A DNA stretch of 64,000 nt from Paracoccaceae bacterium (GCA_022448245.1 JAKVCO010000006.1:248001-312000); one strand, 5' to 3'; shown: positions 51,684-61,059, counted from the first letter of the stretch. The notes: generated by a model not told the origin, from the sequence alone. Made by a program: numbers and translations.

Positions 51684-52548
51684 GGATCACGAGCCCCCTC
51701 TCCGCGACCTTAGCCCGTTCCCAGCCGTGGGGCACGCCGCCAAAGGCAAGCACGCAGTCGCCGAGCCCAGAGCCCGAGATCTTGGCGGCCAGCGCCTGCC
51801 CACGGCCTTCCTCCACCAGCTTGTCGAGATCCGTGTTCGAGACACCAAGCTCCTCCATCAGCGCCTGATAGGCGTCGAGAGCCGCCGACATAGCGGTCCA
51901 ATCCCGCGCGCGGGCGGCCGCAATCGCAGCCTCGCTGGAGGCCCCCATTCGGGCATAGAGCGCCTTCACATCGCGTTCCTCCCACGCGTCGGCAACTTGG
52001 GCGAGGACCTCACCGGTGGGTGTCTTGTAACCCACGTATTTCAGCGAAAGCGCGGGCGGCATTGGCAAACGCTCAGGCCCCCGCCCCAACTGATACCTCA
52101 CGAGCCCACCGTGGAGCGACGCCGCCAGGTCCGCGCCAGAGCCTCGCCCCTGGATCGCTTGAACGATGGCGAGCGCTTCGGCGTGGAGATCTGCCTCCCG
52201 CCCCGTATGCACCGCGAGAGCGCCAAGGCAGGCGATGGTCACGGCCGCCGATGATCCAAGCCCCAGCGTGGGATCAATGGCGGAAACCGTCTCGATCTCC
52301 ACACCCGTCTCAAGCCCCATGGACAGCGCGCAGGCTTGCACGAAGCGCAGCGGCCCTGTGGGCGATAGCTCCGAAAGCGGGACATCCAATTCCCCAAGCG
52401 ACGATCGCACGACAACGCGATCATCCGCACGCGCCGTGACGGTCACGCGGGCACGTTGTTCGACGGCAGCAACGAGGGAAGGATGCCCATAGACCACCGC
52501 GTGTTCGCCGGTGACCATGACGGAGCCGGGCGCTGAGGCCGTGATCAT
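51676..52548 (-). CDS. pmk: Phosphomevalonate kinase, Paracoccus type
   Basis: 290 residues, GHMP kinase: ASAPGSVMVTGEHAVVYGHPSLV, the ATP loop PTLGLGSSAAVTIACLGAL, IQGRGSGADLAASLHGG and KISGSGLGDCVLAFG. The sequence could be mistaken for a second mevalonate kinase. Its position after mvk and its similarity to the Pmk I recall from the P. zeaxanthinifaciens operon make phosphorylation of mevalonate-5-phosphate the likely step. Overlaps mvk by four bases and mvd by eight. Confidence 0.85.
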   Translation of the reverse strand: MITASAPGSVMVTGEHAVVYGHPSLVAAVEQRARVTVTARADDRVVVRSSLGELDVPLSELSPTGPLRFVQACALSMGLETGVEIETVSAIDPTLGLGSSAAVTIACLGALAVHTGREADLHAEALAIVQAIQGRGSGADLAASLHGGLVRYQLGRGPERLPMPPALSLKYVGYKTPTGEVLAQVADAWEERDVKALYARMGASSEAAIAAARARDWTAMSAALDAYQALMEELGVSNTDLDKLVEEGRGQALAAKISGSGLGDCVLAFGGVPHGWERAKVAERGLVIHD

Positions 52549-53660
52549 TGCGCAGGCAGCGCCACGGGCGCGGGCTCAACCAGATGCGCGCCGTCCATGG
52601 AGACGCGCAAAGGCTCCCACCGGCGCTCCGGGTAACTTTCCATCAGCGTGGCCATTGCCTCGGGGTCGTCGAGACGTACGAGCACAACGCCCGCAGCCTC
52701 CCCCCGTACAGCGCCCGCGCCGGAGACCTTGGCCGCACCGCCCAGTGCCTCCACGGCAGCTGCAAAGCGCGAGGCAGGTTGTGGGACGACGCCGATCTTC
52801 TCAAGAAGCGCTTGGTTTGTCTTCATCACCTCGCGGGGGTCGTCATCGACAGCGATGACCTCGGCGAAGGCATCGGTGACGGCCTCGAACTCCTGCCAGA
52901 GGGCCTGATCCTGGCCATGCGCCTCCCGAACCTTCTGAACGCACTCACCGGTCTTCGACACGGGCGTGCCCAGCTGAACCCAGTACCAGCCGTCGGTGTT
53001 GAGAGAATGGTCCGCTGAGAGCGCCAGCGGCGTGACGCTATCGCCCTGCACGCGGTTGAGGCCGCCAAAGACCACGGCGGAGGCATCGATGGCAGAACCT
53101 TTGCCGTGCTGCAGGCGCTCGCAAAAACGGACCTTCTCGAACCGCTGCTGCGTGGTCTGCTCCTGCCCGAGGAGGTGTTCATAGAGCACGATCGTGGCTG
53201 CCACGACGGCCGCGGAGCTGCCCATACCCGCGCCAAGCGGCATGTCGGACTTCGACGAAAGCTGCCCCGGCACCGGCAAACCGCGCGAAGACGCGCCCGG
53301 CAGGGGGATCATCGGCAGAAGCGACGTCAGCGTGTAGATCGCCAGATCGTCAGGCCGCTGGAGGACCTTCTGCACCGGCATCTCGCCCCGCATGAATTGG
53401 TCGAAACGCGCGTCCAGACCTTCCTTAAAGCTCTTCAGAGCCTCGAATGGGTAGAAGGCCGAGGGCGAGAGGGATTCGAATGCTGTGAACAGCCCACCGG
53501 TCTTGTGGAGCGGCGTGAACGTCACCTCAGTGAAGTGCTGCACGGCCACGGCAAGCGCCGGCGCGCCGTAGACGACGGCGTGCTCCCCGCTGAGGATCAG
53601 CTTGCCCGGCGCGCGGGCGGCCGAGACGTTAGACCGCTTCGTAGTGACGCTTGTGCTCAT
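52545..53660 (-). CDS. mvk: Mevalonate kinase
   Basis: 371 residues. GHMP motifs: RAPGKLILSGEHAVVYGAPALAVAV at the N-terminus, DMPLGAGMGSSAAVVAATIVLYEHL for ATP binding, LQHGKGSAIDASAVVFGGL with the catalytic aspartate, and GGAAKVSGAGAVRGEAAGVVLV. An N-terminal stretch overlaps the end of hcs by 32 bases; later in-frame starts are not obvious, so the long overlap may be real. Converts mevalonate to mevalonate-5-phosphate. Confidence 0.92.
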   Translation of the reverse strand: MSTSVTTKRSNVSAARAPGKLILSGEHAVVYGAPALAVAVQHFTEVTFTPLHKTGGLFTAFESLSPSAFYPFEALKSFKEGLDARFDQFMRGEMPVQKVLQRPDDLAIYTLTSLLPMIPLPGASSRGLPVPGQLSSKSDMPLGAGMGSSAAVVAATIVLYEHLLGQEQTTQQRFEKVRFCERLQHGKGSAIDASAVVFGGLNRVQGDSVTPLALSADHSLNTDGWYWVQLGTPVSKTGECVQKVREAHGQDQALWQEFEAVTDAFAEVIAVDDDPREVMKTNQALLEKIGVVPQPASRFAAAVEALGGAAKVSGAGAVRGEAAGVVLVRLDDPEAMATLMESYPERRWEPLRVSMDGAHLVEPAPVALPAQ

Positions 53661-54786
53661 GGATCCGGGCGAGACGATAGCGCCCGCGGGCGACTTGCGC
53701 CATCACTGCCTCGCTGCCGTCGGTGGGATCGGGCGCGTGGCGGAAAGCGAGATATTCATCGTAGTTCAATGCCACCCGGTCCTCGAGCAGCTTGCGGTGG
53801 TGCGCGATCATCAGGTGATCGCGGTAGCCCGGCTGCACAACAGCCGAGAAGAACTCAGCCACCGCGCCAGAGCCGTAAGAGAACATGCCCACAGGACGGT
53901 TTGTCAGATCGATGTCCGTGTTCTCGAGCATGGAGATCAGCGACAGGTAGAGCGAGGCCGCGTAGCAGTTCCCCACCTCGCGGTTATAGACCATGCCGGA
54001 TTCAATCAGGTTCACGTCGTTCTGCGCTTCATTTAGCTTGCTCAGATGCGCATGCGCCTTCGAGCCCATCCGCGTGAACGGGATGTGGTAGCAGAACTGC
54101 GCCATCTCATTGAAGGCACGTCCGCCTTGGGCCACGTAATCCTGCCAAGCATTCGCCAGAGAGTGCAGGTACTTCACGGTAGAGTATTTGCCATCAACGA
54201 GCGGCGTCTTGCGGTAGTTCGGACGCCAGAAGTCCATGATGTCTTCAGAGTGGCAGCCGGTGGCGGTGTCGAGTTCCATCACGCGCGGGTTCGCGCTGAC
54301 GAGCATCGCCACAGCACCGCAGCCCTGGGTCGCCTCGGCGGGGCTATCGACATCGTAACGGCTCACATCGGACGCAATCACGAGCACCTTGCGATCGGGC
54401 TTGCGCGCCACATGGCCAGCCGCGAGCTGGAGGCCCGCTGTGCCGGAGTAGCAGGCGTGCTTGAGCTCTACGACGCGCACATTCGATGGCAGATCGAGGA
54501 GCTTGTGCACATATACACCCGCCGCTTTCGATTGGTCGATGCCGGTCTCGGTCGCAAAAAGGACCGTGTCGATCTTTTCGGCATCTTCAGCTGTGACGAT
54601 CGCGCGGGCGGCCTCGGCGGCCATGGTCACCACGTCTTCGTCATGGGCCGGAAGGGCAATCTTGTTCTGGCCAATCCCGCGAGAGAACTTGGCCGGATCG
54701 ATCCCCTGACGTTCGGCCAGCGTGCCCAGCGACATGTAGTGCTGGGGGACATAGAAGCTGAGTTTGTCGATGCCGATTGCGGTCAT
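53629..54786 (-). CDS. hcs: Hydroxymethylglutaryl-CoA synthase
   Basis: 385 residues. Condenses acetoacetyl-CoA with acetyl-CoA. The catalytic glutamate is in FATETGIDQSKA (residue 80), the acylated cysteine in ELKHACYSGTAGL (residue 112), and the histidine in FCYHIPFTRMGSKAHAHL. These match bacterial HMGS (MvaS). It follows mvaA by nine bases; in the Paracoccus operon, as I recall it, an idi gene sits between these two, and it is absent here. Confidence 0.94.
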   Translation of the reverse strand: MTAIGIDKLSFYVPQHYMSLGTLAERQGIDPAKFSRGIGQNKIALPAHDEDVVTMAAEAARAIVTAEDAEKIDTVLFATETGIDQSKAAGVYVHKLLDLPSNVRVVELKHACYSGTAGLQLAAGHVARKPDRKVLVIASDVSRYDVDSPAEATQGCGAVAMLVSANPRVMELDTATGCHSEDIMDFWRPNYRKTPLVDGKYSTVKYLHSLANAWQDYVAQGGRAFNEMAQFCYHIPFTRMGSKAHAHLSKLNEAQNDVNLIESGMVYNREVGNCYAASLYLSLISMLENTDIDLTNRPVGMFSYGSGAVAEFFSAVVQPGYRDHLMIAHHRKLLEDRVALNYDEYLAFRHAPDPTDGSEAVMAQVARGRYRLARIHEHKRHYEAV

Positions 54787-54795
54787 GGGACCCTC

Positions 54796-55833
54796 CTATC
54801 CGCGCTCCATCTTGAAATGGGTGCGCATGAGTTCGCCGGGGTTGGTTTGAGCTGCGAGGAGCGAGAGCTCGCCGCAGAGCACGGTCGCCGCGCACATGAC
54901 CGCAAGGCGCTGAGCGTTTTCGCCCGGCGCACGGTCTTCTTTGCAGCCCATGCGGGTGAGGTTTGCTTCCACCGTCTCGTTGCCCTTGCCGGAGCCCACG
55001 GACCCCATGATGAGGTTGGGCAGTGTGCAGGAGAAATAGAGGCTGTCGGGTCGCGCTTCGACATGGTTCATGCCTTGGCTGCCCTCGATTATATTTGCCG
55101 CGTCCTGGCCGGTGGCCAGATAGAACGCCAGAAGCATATTGGCGTAATGCGCGTTGGCCGACCGCAGGGAGCCTGCGATGATGCCACCGATCAGGTTCTT
55201 TTCAGTGTTCAGCTGGGCCATCTTTTCCGGCGTGGTGCGGAGCGTTTTCTCACACACGTCGCGGGGGATCTCGATCTCGGCTACGACGTATTTGCCGCGT
55301 CCGTGGAGGCCGTTGACCGCGCTGACCTTCTTGTCGGTACAGAAGTTGCCCGAGATCGAGGAATACTCGAGCTGCGGATATTCTTGCAGGAGCCAGCCCA
55401 TCACAGCGTCAGCGGCGCCGGTGACCATGTTGTGGCCCGAGGCGTCGCCTGTGCTGCACTCAAAGCGGATGAAGAGCAAATTGCCCACCACTTGGCGGTT
55501 CATCTCGATGAGCTGCGCAAAGCGGGAGGTCGTGGCGATAACGGCCTGAAGCTCCTCATTGCGGCCCTCGATGGACTGCCACGCAGCAAACGCCTCGGAG
55601 GCGTCTTTGGCACGCAGGATGACGGAGCGCGTCATACGCTCGTCCACCAGCGTGCAGCGGATACCACCACACTTTCGGCTCACACGTGCGCCCCGCCCCG
55701 TCGACGGCCAAAGCGGCGTCTCATACGTCGCCATGGGCACGGTGGCCTCTTCGTTCATCACGTTGCCCGTGATTGAAATAGGGCCAACCCATTGCGTCGG
55801 AATGGGGGTGAGCTCTTGCGTGTGTTGCTTCAT
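54796..55833 (-). CDS. mvaA: Hydroxymethylglutaryl-CoA reductase, class I-like
   Basis: 345-residue soluble catalytic domain. Class I signatures are seen: STGDASGHNMVTG (NADPH region), SGNFCTDKKVSAVNG with the catalytic lysine, EKNLIGGIIAGSLRSANAHYANMLLAFYLATGQDAANIIEGSQG, GSVGSGKGN and a C-terminal histidine in LMRTHFKMERG. It lacks the eukaryotic membrane anchor. Commits HMG-CoA to mevalonate and leads the operon. The promoter upstream has tandem TGT-N12-ACA elements. Confidence 0.93.
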   Translation of the reverse strand: MKQHTQELTPIPTQWVGPISITGNVMNEEATVPMATYETPLWPSTGRGARVSRKCGGIRCTLVDERMTRSVILRAKDASEAFAAWQSIEGRNEELQAVIATTSRFAQLIEMNRQVVGNLLFIRFECSTGDASGHNMVTGAADAVMGWLLQEYPQLEYSSISGNFCTDKKVSAVNGLHGRGKYVVAEIEIPRDVCEKTLRTTPEKMAQLNTEKNLIGGIIAGSLRSANAHYANMLLAFYLATGQDAANIIEGSQGMNHVEARPDSLYFSCTLPNLIMGSVGSGKGNETVEANLTRMGCKEDRAPGENAQRLAVMCAATVLCGELSLLAAQTNPGELMRTHFKMERG

Positions 55834-55883
55834 TGTCGTCTCCCAGGCGGCGGACTGTGTGCGGACGGCCCGGCTAGACCTAT

Positions 55884-55926
55884 AGTGTAAACTTGATCTG
55901 ACACTATGTGTCCAGAAAATTTTACA
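55884..55926 (-). promoter_or_regulatory. mvaA promoter with tandem TGT-N12-ACA operators
   Basis: Minus-strand -35 TGGACA (55914-55909), 19-base spacer, -10 TACACT (55889-55884), about 50 bases before the mvaA ATG. Two 18-base elements of the form TGT-N12-ACA cover it: 55909-55926 over the -35, and 55886-55903 over the spacer and -10. Their centres are 23 bases apart. ATAGTGT/ACACTAT adds a 7-bp dyad to the second. This matches the CrtJ/PpsR consensus, but the regulator is not in the window. The remainder of 55834-56105 shows nothing else clear. Confidence 0.55.
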
Positions 55927-56105
55927 CTGCGCTTCCGTGCCTTCCTATCATACCTGTTACGTCCGACATGGTGTGCCGGACCTCTGATTTCCTTCGCCAA
56001 ATCGCCGCAGGCTTCGGGTTCGTCTGAACCCTAAATCGCCTCAAGGTTCAATAGTCCCGCTACGTATCAAGCGCTTGTGCCGCGCCCCGCGCGCGCGGCA
56101 GCCCT

Positions 56106-57587
56106 CTACTTCAGCCTGTCGAGAAACGCTTCCGCGTTTGAGAGATGCGTCTGCATCTTGGCCTCATCCATTTTCTCGGCAGTGCGCACCATCATGGCCC
56201 AGCGCGGATTGCCGCCGAGCTCCTCCCTGTGCTGCCAGATGAAGCGCCAATAGAGGCCGTCCCACTTCTCCGCCCACGAACCGGGTTTCCAGTTCGACAT
56301 CTTCTTGATGTAGTTGGAGCCCGAGAAATAAGGCTTCGTGGTGATCAACCCGCCATCGGCGTGCTGGCTCATCGCGTAGGTGTTAGGCACCATCACCCAA
56401 TCGTAGCTGTCGATGAACATCTCCATGAACCAGCGGTAGACGTCATCGGGGTCGATCTCGCACAGGAACATGAAGCCGCCGAGCACCATGAGACGTTCAA
56501 TATGGTGGCAGTACCCGGTTTTGAGGATGCGATGGATCGTGTCGTCGATGGGATCAATGCCCGTGGTGCCATCATAGAAACTCGCAGGCATCTTGCGCGT
56601 ATGCTTCCAATGGTTCGTGGTCCGCATCTGGACGTGCAGATCTTCATAAGTGGCGCGCATGAACTCGCGCCAGCCGATGATCTGCCGAATGAACCCTTCG
56701 AGCGAGTTCAGCGGCACGTCATGCTCTGCCGCATGGGCAAGCGTGGCGGCGAGAATCTGTTTCGGCGTCAGGAGGCCTGTGTTGAGCATCGGCGTCAGAA
56801 CCCCGTGCCAAAGCCAGCTCTCCCCGCGGACAACCGCATCCTCATAGTCGCCAAACAGGGCAAACCGCTGGTGGAGAAACTTCTGCAGCCAGAGCGCTGC
56901 GCCAGCGTGGGTTGTCGGATAGATCAGCCGATCGACCGACCCAATGGCGTCAAAGTCACTGAGGCTATCGCGCGCTGCCTCGTCGATCTCGTCATGCTCG
57001 ACATCCGGCAAACGCGGGATCGAGGAGAGCATCTTTGCCGGCACTTTTTTGCGATTATACTCGTCAAAGGACCACTGGCCGCCGTGAGGCTCATCCCCGT
57101 CCATGAGCACATCTAACCGACGGCGCTGCGCCTTGTAGTACTCGGCCATGAACCACTTCTTTTTGCCGCGCTGGTTGGCGCGGTTGTCCTCAGCGGTGTT
57201 GAGGAAGCCTGGGGTGTCGAGAAGCTCAAGCTCCACATCGCTGGCGGCGGCTGTCAGGCGCTTGGTGAGGGTGTGATCAACCGGATCACACAGCCGGACT
57301 TTTGTGACTCCCTCACCCTCAAGACGCTTGATCAAAGCGGCAAGGAGGCCGGTGTCCGCCCGATACGTCTCCACCTCGACATGGTGACCGGCCTCACGCA
57401 GGCCAGCCGCGAAATGTGCCATGGTCGCGCGGTGGTACCACAACTTCTGGCGGTGGAAGCGCGCCGGGTACTGCGGATCACCAAAGAAAAGCGGCTCCTC
57501 CACAAACACAACGCGCGCGGGTGCTTGCGTCAATGCAGGGTGATCTGCAAACAATTGGTGAGGGAATATCAGTGCGGCGGTTGACAC
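56106..57587 (-). CDS. Photolyase/cryptochrome-related protein (FeS-BCP-like, cluster ligands mostly missing)
   Basis: 493 residues. The N-terminal DUF523-like alpha/beta domain (LIFPHQLFADHP) and FAD domain (LEGFIRQIIGWREFMRATYE, TGYCHHIERLMVLGGFMFL, YDWVMVPNTYAMSQHADGGLITTKPYFSGSNYIKKMS) belong to the bacterial FeS-BCP/PhrB group. In PhrB-type enzymes the last block is followed by CxxC and a third cysteine; here that segment reads NWKPGSWAEKWDGLYWRF with none. Only the cysteine in GYCHH remains. Role may be (6-4) lesion repair or light sensing. It lies 272 bases upstream of mvaA on the same strand. Confidence 0.82.
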   Translation of the reverse strand: MSTAALIFPHQLFADHPALTQAPARVVFVEEPLFFGDPQYPARFHRQKLWYHRATMAHFAAGLREAGHHVEVETYRADTGLLAALIKRLEGEGVTKVRLCDPVDHTLTKRLTAAASDVELELLDTPGFLNTAEDNRANQRGKKKWFMAEYYKAQRRRLDVLMDGDEPHGGQWSFDEYNRKKVPAKMLSSIPRLPDVEHDEIDEAARDSLSDFDAIGSVDRLIYPTTHAGAALWLQKFLHQRFALFGDYEDAVVRGESWLWHGVLTPMLNTGLLTPKQILAATLAHAAEHDVPLNSLEGFIRQIIGWREFMRATYEDLHVQMRTTNHWKHTRKMPASFYDGTTGIDPIDDTIHRILKTGYCHHIERLMVLGGFMFLCEIDPDDVYRWFMEMFIDSYDWVMVPNTYAMSQHADGGLITTKPYFSGSNYIKKMSNWKPGSWAEKWDGLYWRFIWQHREELGGNPRWAMMVRTAEKMDEAKMQTHLSNAEAFLDRLK

Positions 57588-57814
57588 GGGCGGCTCCTGC
57601 TTCAGACAGTCCGCGAGACGTATTCCGGAAGGCCGTCTGATCTAGGCTGAAAGCGAATTAATTTCGCATCGCAAACATCGGAAGGTGCGACAGAATCTCT
57701 CGAAATGACAAAAAACACTACATCTGCGTGCAACCTGGACTATACTTGTGGTATAAGATTGCACTTTTGCTCAACCCATCGTTTAATTCCGCAGTTGAAT
57801 GATTGTCATGATTG

Positions 57815-59128
57815 ATGAAAGAAATCTCACCGCTTGACCGCTTAGACCAGTCGCTACCGCAACGGATTGCTGAACTAGAGTACCGCTTGGCCCGGGATGG
57901 GTTAACGGGTGCCCGCTCGCGCGACTACTTCCTTCGACATTTTGACGGCTACGCTACCTCTGGCGGCGCCCTCTTCTTCCTGGACATCGACAACTTCAAA
58001 AGCGTCAACGATCACTATGGCCACCTGGCCGGTGACGAGTTGCTCCTGATGCTGGTGAACTCGATCAACAGCGTTTTGGGCCCAGATGACTTCATTGCCC
58101 GGATCGGCGGCGACGAATTTGTCATCCTGACACGGCAGAGCGACCCAGAGAACGTCAGGGCACTTGGCGAGGCTGTTTTGCGCGCCTGTCAGCAGGCTGA
58201 ACTGACCGTGGGCGAGCTCACGGTGAGCCGCGCGGCATCTATCGGGTACCTCAAGCTGAGGCCCGGTCTCGCGGTCCATAACGCCATCGATATGGGCGAT
58301 ACCGCCATGCGCTGCGCCAAGAACCTGGGCAAGAACCAAGTGCATTGCCTCAGCGTTGAAGACGACACAGACGAGTTGCTTTTGCCAAGCGTCGATGAGC
58401 TTCGCCTTGGCCTCCAGCGCTCGGAAGTGGGGTATCACCTACAGCCAATCTTCTGCACGCACAGGAACCAGATCGCGGGCTATGAAGCCCTGCTTCGGTG
58501 GGAGCGGCCCAACGGGCAAGTCCTTCCCCCCGCTCAGTTCCTTGAGACCATGACGCAGGCCTACAGCGCGAGCGCACGTCCGCCCCTAGAGTTCGCGCGC
58601 GAGGCAACCGAATGGGTCACAATGCACGAAGGGCGCTTTTGCTGCTTCAACATCTCGATGGCGTTCCTGAAACGAATCGCAGGCGGCTCGGACGCTTGGG
58701 TAGAAGAAATCATCGGGAATTCCCCGCGCAACAAGATCATCTTCGAAATCACTGAATCCGCCATTGAATCTGAGGTCGAGGCAAGCGCCGAAAGCGTCAA
58801 CGCGCTGCGTGAGAGCGGTATTCGGATCGCACTTGATGACTTCGGCACCGGCGCGTCAAACCTCGAGCGTCTGCAAACGATGCAGGTGGATATGGTCAAG
58901 ATCGACCGCCGCTTCGTGCGCGGCGCCGACACCGACCTGAAGACCCGGAACATCCTGCAGGGCATGATCGATATCGCCCATCAAGCTGGGGCAGTCGTTG
59001 TCTGCGAAGGCATCGAGGACGAAACCCAGTACAAGCTCGTCACCGACCTTGGTGCAGAGCTCGCACAGGGGTTCCTTCTTGGCAAACCCGAACCCCACCA
59101 GAGGTCAACGGAAACCGCTCCAGCCTAA
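57815..59128 (+). CDS. GGDEF-EAL cyclic-di-GMP enzyme
   Basis: 437 residues from ATG 57815 (a TTG one codon earlier is possible). No membrane or PAS domain; a short helical N-terminus leads into the GGDEF domain (FFLDIDNFKSVNDHYGHLAGDELL, RIGGDEFVIL), then the EAL domain with GYEALLRWERPNG, EITESAIESE, LDDFGTGASNLERL, VKIDRRFVRG and CEGIEDE. Both signature motifs are intact, so either or both activities are possible. The 227-base upstream gap is AT-rich with TATACT and TATAAG boxes near 57742-57756 but no clear -35. Ends at a shared terminator facing nqrF. Confidence 0.9.
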   Translation: MKEISPLDRLDQSLPQRIAELEYRLARDGLTGARSRDYFLRHFDGYATSGGALFFLDIDNFKSVNDHYGHLAGDELLLMLVNSINSVLGPDDFIARIGGDEFVILTRQSDPENVRALGEAVLRACQQAELTVGELTVSRAASIGYLKLRPGLAVHNAIDMGDTAMRCAKNLGKNQVHCLSVEDDTDELLLPSVDELRLGLQRSEVGYHLQPIFCTHRNQIAGYEALLRWERPNGQVLPPAQFLETMTQAYSASARPPLEFAREATEWVTMHEGRFCCFNISMAFLKRIAGGSDAWVEEIIGNSPRNKIIFEITESAIESEVEASAESVNALRESGIRIALDDFGTGASNLERLQTMQVDMVKIDRRFVRGADTDLKTRNILQGMIDIAHQAGAVVVCEGIEDETQYKLVTDLGAELAQGFLLGKPEPHQRSTETAPA

Positions 59129-59149
59129 GCTTTCCGCGTTTCGCCAAAG

Positions 59150-59191
59150 GAAAAGGCCGCCCCGGAGGACCCGGAGCGGCCTTTCTTTTTC
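59150..59191. terminator. Bidirectional intrinsic terminator
   Basis: aaaggccgc (59152-59160) pairs with gcggccttt (59176-59184), with further pairing inside. It is followed on the plus strand by CTTTTT and on the minus strand by TTTTCCTTT. It lies between the convergent GGDEF-EAL and nqrF genes and can serve both. Confidence 0.85.
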
Positions 59192-59214
59192 TATGCGACT
59201 TGCGTCGGCTGTGA

Positions 59215-60438
59215 TTAGCCACCGAAGTCGTCGAGCATGATGTCTTCGCGGTCGACGCCGAGGTCCACAAGCATGTTGATGCACGACTGGTTCATGATGG
59301 GCGGGCCACACATGTAGTATTCGCAATCCTCAGGCGCCGGGTGGTTCTTGAGGTATTCTTCGAACAGAACGTTGTGGATGAAGCCAGTGTAGCCCTTCCA
59401 CTCGTCCTCAGGCAGGGCGTCCGAGAGGGCCACGTGCCAGTTGAAGTTGTCGAACTCTTTGTCCAGCTCGTCGAAGTCCTCAACAAAGAACATCTCTTTC
59501 TTCGAGCGGGCACCGTACCAGAAGGTAATCTTTCGATCGCGGTTCTCGAGGCGCTTGAGCTGGTCGAAGATGTGGCTGCGCATGGGCGCCATGCCGGCAC
59601 CACCGCCGATGAAGACCATCTCCTTCTGGGTGTCGCGTGCGAAGAATTCGCCGAACGGGCCCGAGATGGTGACTTTGTCGCCGGGCTTCAGGTTGAAGAT
59701 GTAGGACGACATCTTGCCGGGAGGGATGCCCTCGGAGCGCGGCGGAGGCGTCGCGATCCGGACGTTGAGCATGATCAGGCCCTTTTCGTCCGGGTAGTTC
59801 GCCATCGAGTAAGCGCGCTCAATTGGTTCGTCGACCTTGGAGCGGTACTGCCAGATGTTAAACTTGTCCCAGTCCTCGCGATACTCTTCTTGGACGTCGA
59901 AATCCTTAAAGTTGATATCGTAGGCAGGCGCCTCGATCTGGATGTAGCCGCCTGCGCGGAAGGCAACGTCTTCGCCTTCGGGCAGTTCGAGCACGAGGTT
60001 CTTGATGAAGGTGGCGACGTTCTCGTTGGAGCGTACGGTGCACTCCCACTTTTTGACGCCGAAGACTTCCTCAGGCACTTCGACCTGCATGTCTTGCTTC
60101 ACCGCCACTTGGCAGCTGAGCCGGTCACCGGCCTGTGCCTCACGCTTGGTAATGTGGCTTTCTTCCGTCGGCAGGATGGATCCGCCGCCTTCGTGGATCT
60201 TCACGCGGCACTGCGCGCAGGTACCACCGCCACCGCAGGCCGATGGCACGAAGAGCTTCTGCTCGGCCAGCGTCTGCAAGAGCTTGCCGCCCGCAGGTAC
60301 AGAGATCGTCTTTTCACCGTTGATGGTGATGTTGACGTTGCCGCTCGACACCAGTCGCGAGCGTGCACCGAGGATAATCACCACGAGCGCGAGCACGATC
60401 AGTGTGAACAGAACAATGCCTAGTCCCAGAGTTGCCAT
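59215..60438 (-). CDS. nqrF: Na+-translocating NADH:quinone reductase subunit F
   Basis: 407 residues. One N-terminal membrane helix ([19 protein letters not shown]), a 2Fe-2S ferredoxin domain with cysteines in [13 protein letters not shown] and DRLSCQ, an FAD domain ([10 protein letters not shown]) and an NADH domain ([41 protein letters not shown]). Entry point for electrons from NADH. Last gene of the operon. No apbE or nqrM follows; the next gene is a convergent GGDEF-EAL gene. Confidence 0.96.
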   Translation of the reverse strand: MATLGLGIVLFTLIVLALVVIILGARSRLVSSGNVNITINGEKTISVPAGGKLLQTLAEQKLFVPSACGGGGTCAQCRVKIHEGGGSILPTEESHITKREAQAGDRLSCQVAVKQDMQVEVPEEVFGVKKWECTVRSNENVATFIKNLVLELPEGEDVAFRAGGYIQIEAPAYDINFKDFDVQEEYREDWDKFNIWQYRSKVDEPIERAYSMANYPDEKGLIMLNVRIATPPPRSEGIPPGKMSSYIFNLKPGDKVTISGPFGEFFARDTQKEMVFIGGGAGMAPMRSHIFDQLKRLENRDRKITFWYGARSKKEMFFVEDFDELDKEFDNFNWHVALSDALPEDEWKGYTGFIHNVLFEEYLKNHPAPEDCEYYMCGPPIMNQSCINMLVDLGVDREDIMLDDFGG

Positions 60439-60450
60439 GTATAGCGCCTC

Positions 60451-61059
60451 CTAGAGATTGACGCCGGAGAAGGACATGAACGCCATGGCCATCAGTCCGG
60501 CAGTGATGAAGGTGATCCCGAGGCCCTGAAGGCCGTCAGGAATGTCGGAGTATTTCAGCTTCTCGCGCACCCCCGCCATGGCGGTGATTGCGAGCGCCCA
60601 ACCAAAGCCAGAGCTGACACCGTAGGTGACACTTTCAGCAAAGTCGTAGGAGCGCTCCACCATTAAAAGGGAGCCCCCCAGGATGGCGCAGTTCACCGTG
60701 ATGAGCGGCAGGAAGACGCCCAGTGCGTTGTAGAGCGGCGGGAAATACTTATCGAGAACCATTTCAAGGATCTGCACCAATGCGGCGATCACCCCGATGT
60801 AGGAGATCAGGCCGAGGAAGGTGAGGTCCACCTCAGGGAAGCCCGCCCACGCGAGCGCGCCCGGTGCGAGTAGGTAGTTCAGGATCAGGTTGTTCGCAGG
60901 GACCGTGATCGACTGCACGATCATCACCGAGATGCCGAGGCCGATGGCCGTGGCGATCTTTTTGGAAACGGCGATGAAGGTACACATCCCCAGGAAGAAG
61001 GACAGTGCCAGATTCTCAACAAAAATGGCTTTGACAGCGAGTGAGAGGAGACCTTCCAT
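60451..61059 (-). CDS. nqrE: Na+-translocating NADH:quinone reductase subunit E
   Basis: 202 residues, six membrane helices. The cysteines that hold the membrane Fe site with NqrD are in [15 protein letters not shown] and [13 protein letters not shown]. It starts at ATG 61059, overlapping the nqrD stop by one base (TAATG). Length and motifs are those of the family. Confidence 0.96.
   Translation of the reverse strand: MEGLLSLAVKAIFVENLALSFFLGMCTFIAVSKKIATAIGLGISVMIVQSITVPANNLILNYLLAPGALAWAGFPEVDLTFLGLISYIGVIAALVQILEMVLDKYFPPLYNALGVFLPLITVNCAILGGSLLMVERSYDFAESVTYGVSSGFGWALAITAMAGVREKLKYSDIPDGLQGLGITFITAGLMAMAFMSFSGVNL

Noticed and set aside
51676-52548. A second mevalonate kinase
   Set aside because: Operon position and similarity to Paracoccus Pmk favour phosphomevalonate kinase; the true mevalonate kinase is the next gene upstream.
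54046-55776. Plus-strand open frame of 576 codons across hcs and mvaA
   Set aside because: It lies antisense to two genes with full catalytic motifs. High GC makes long antisense frames common, and its translation resembles no family.
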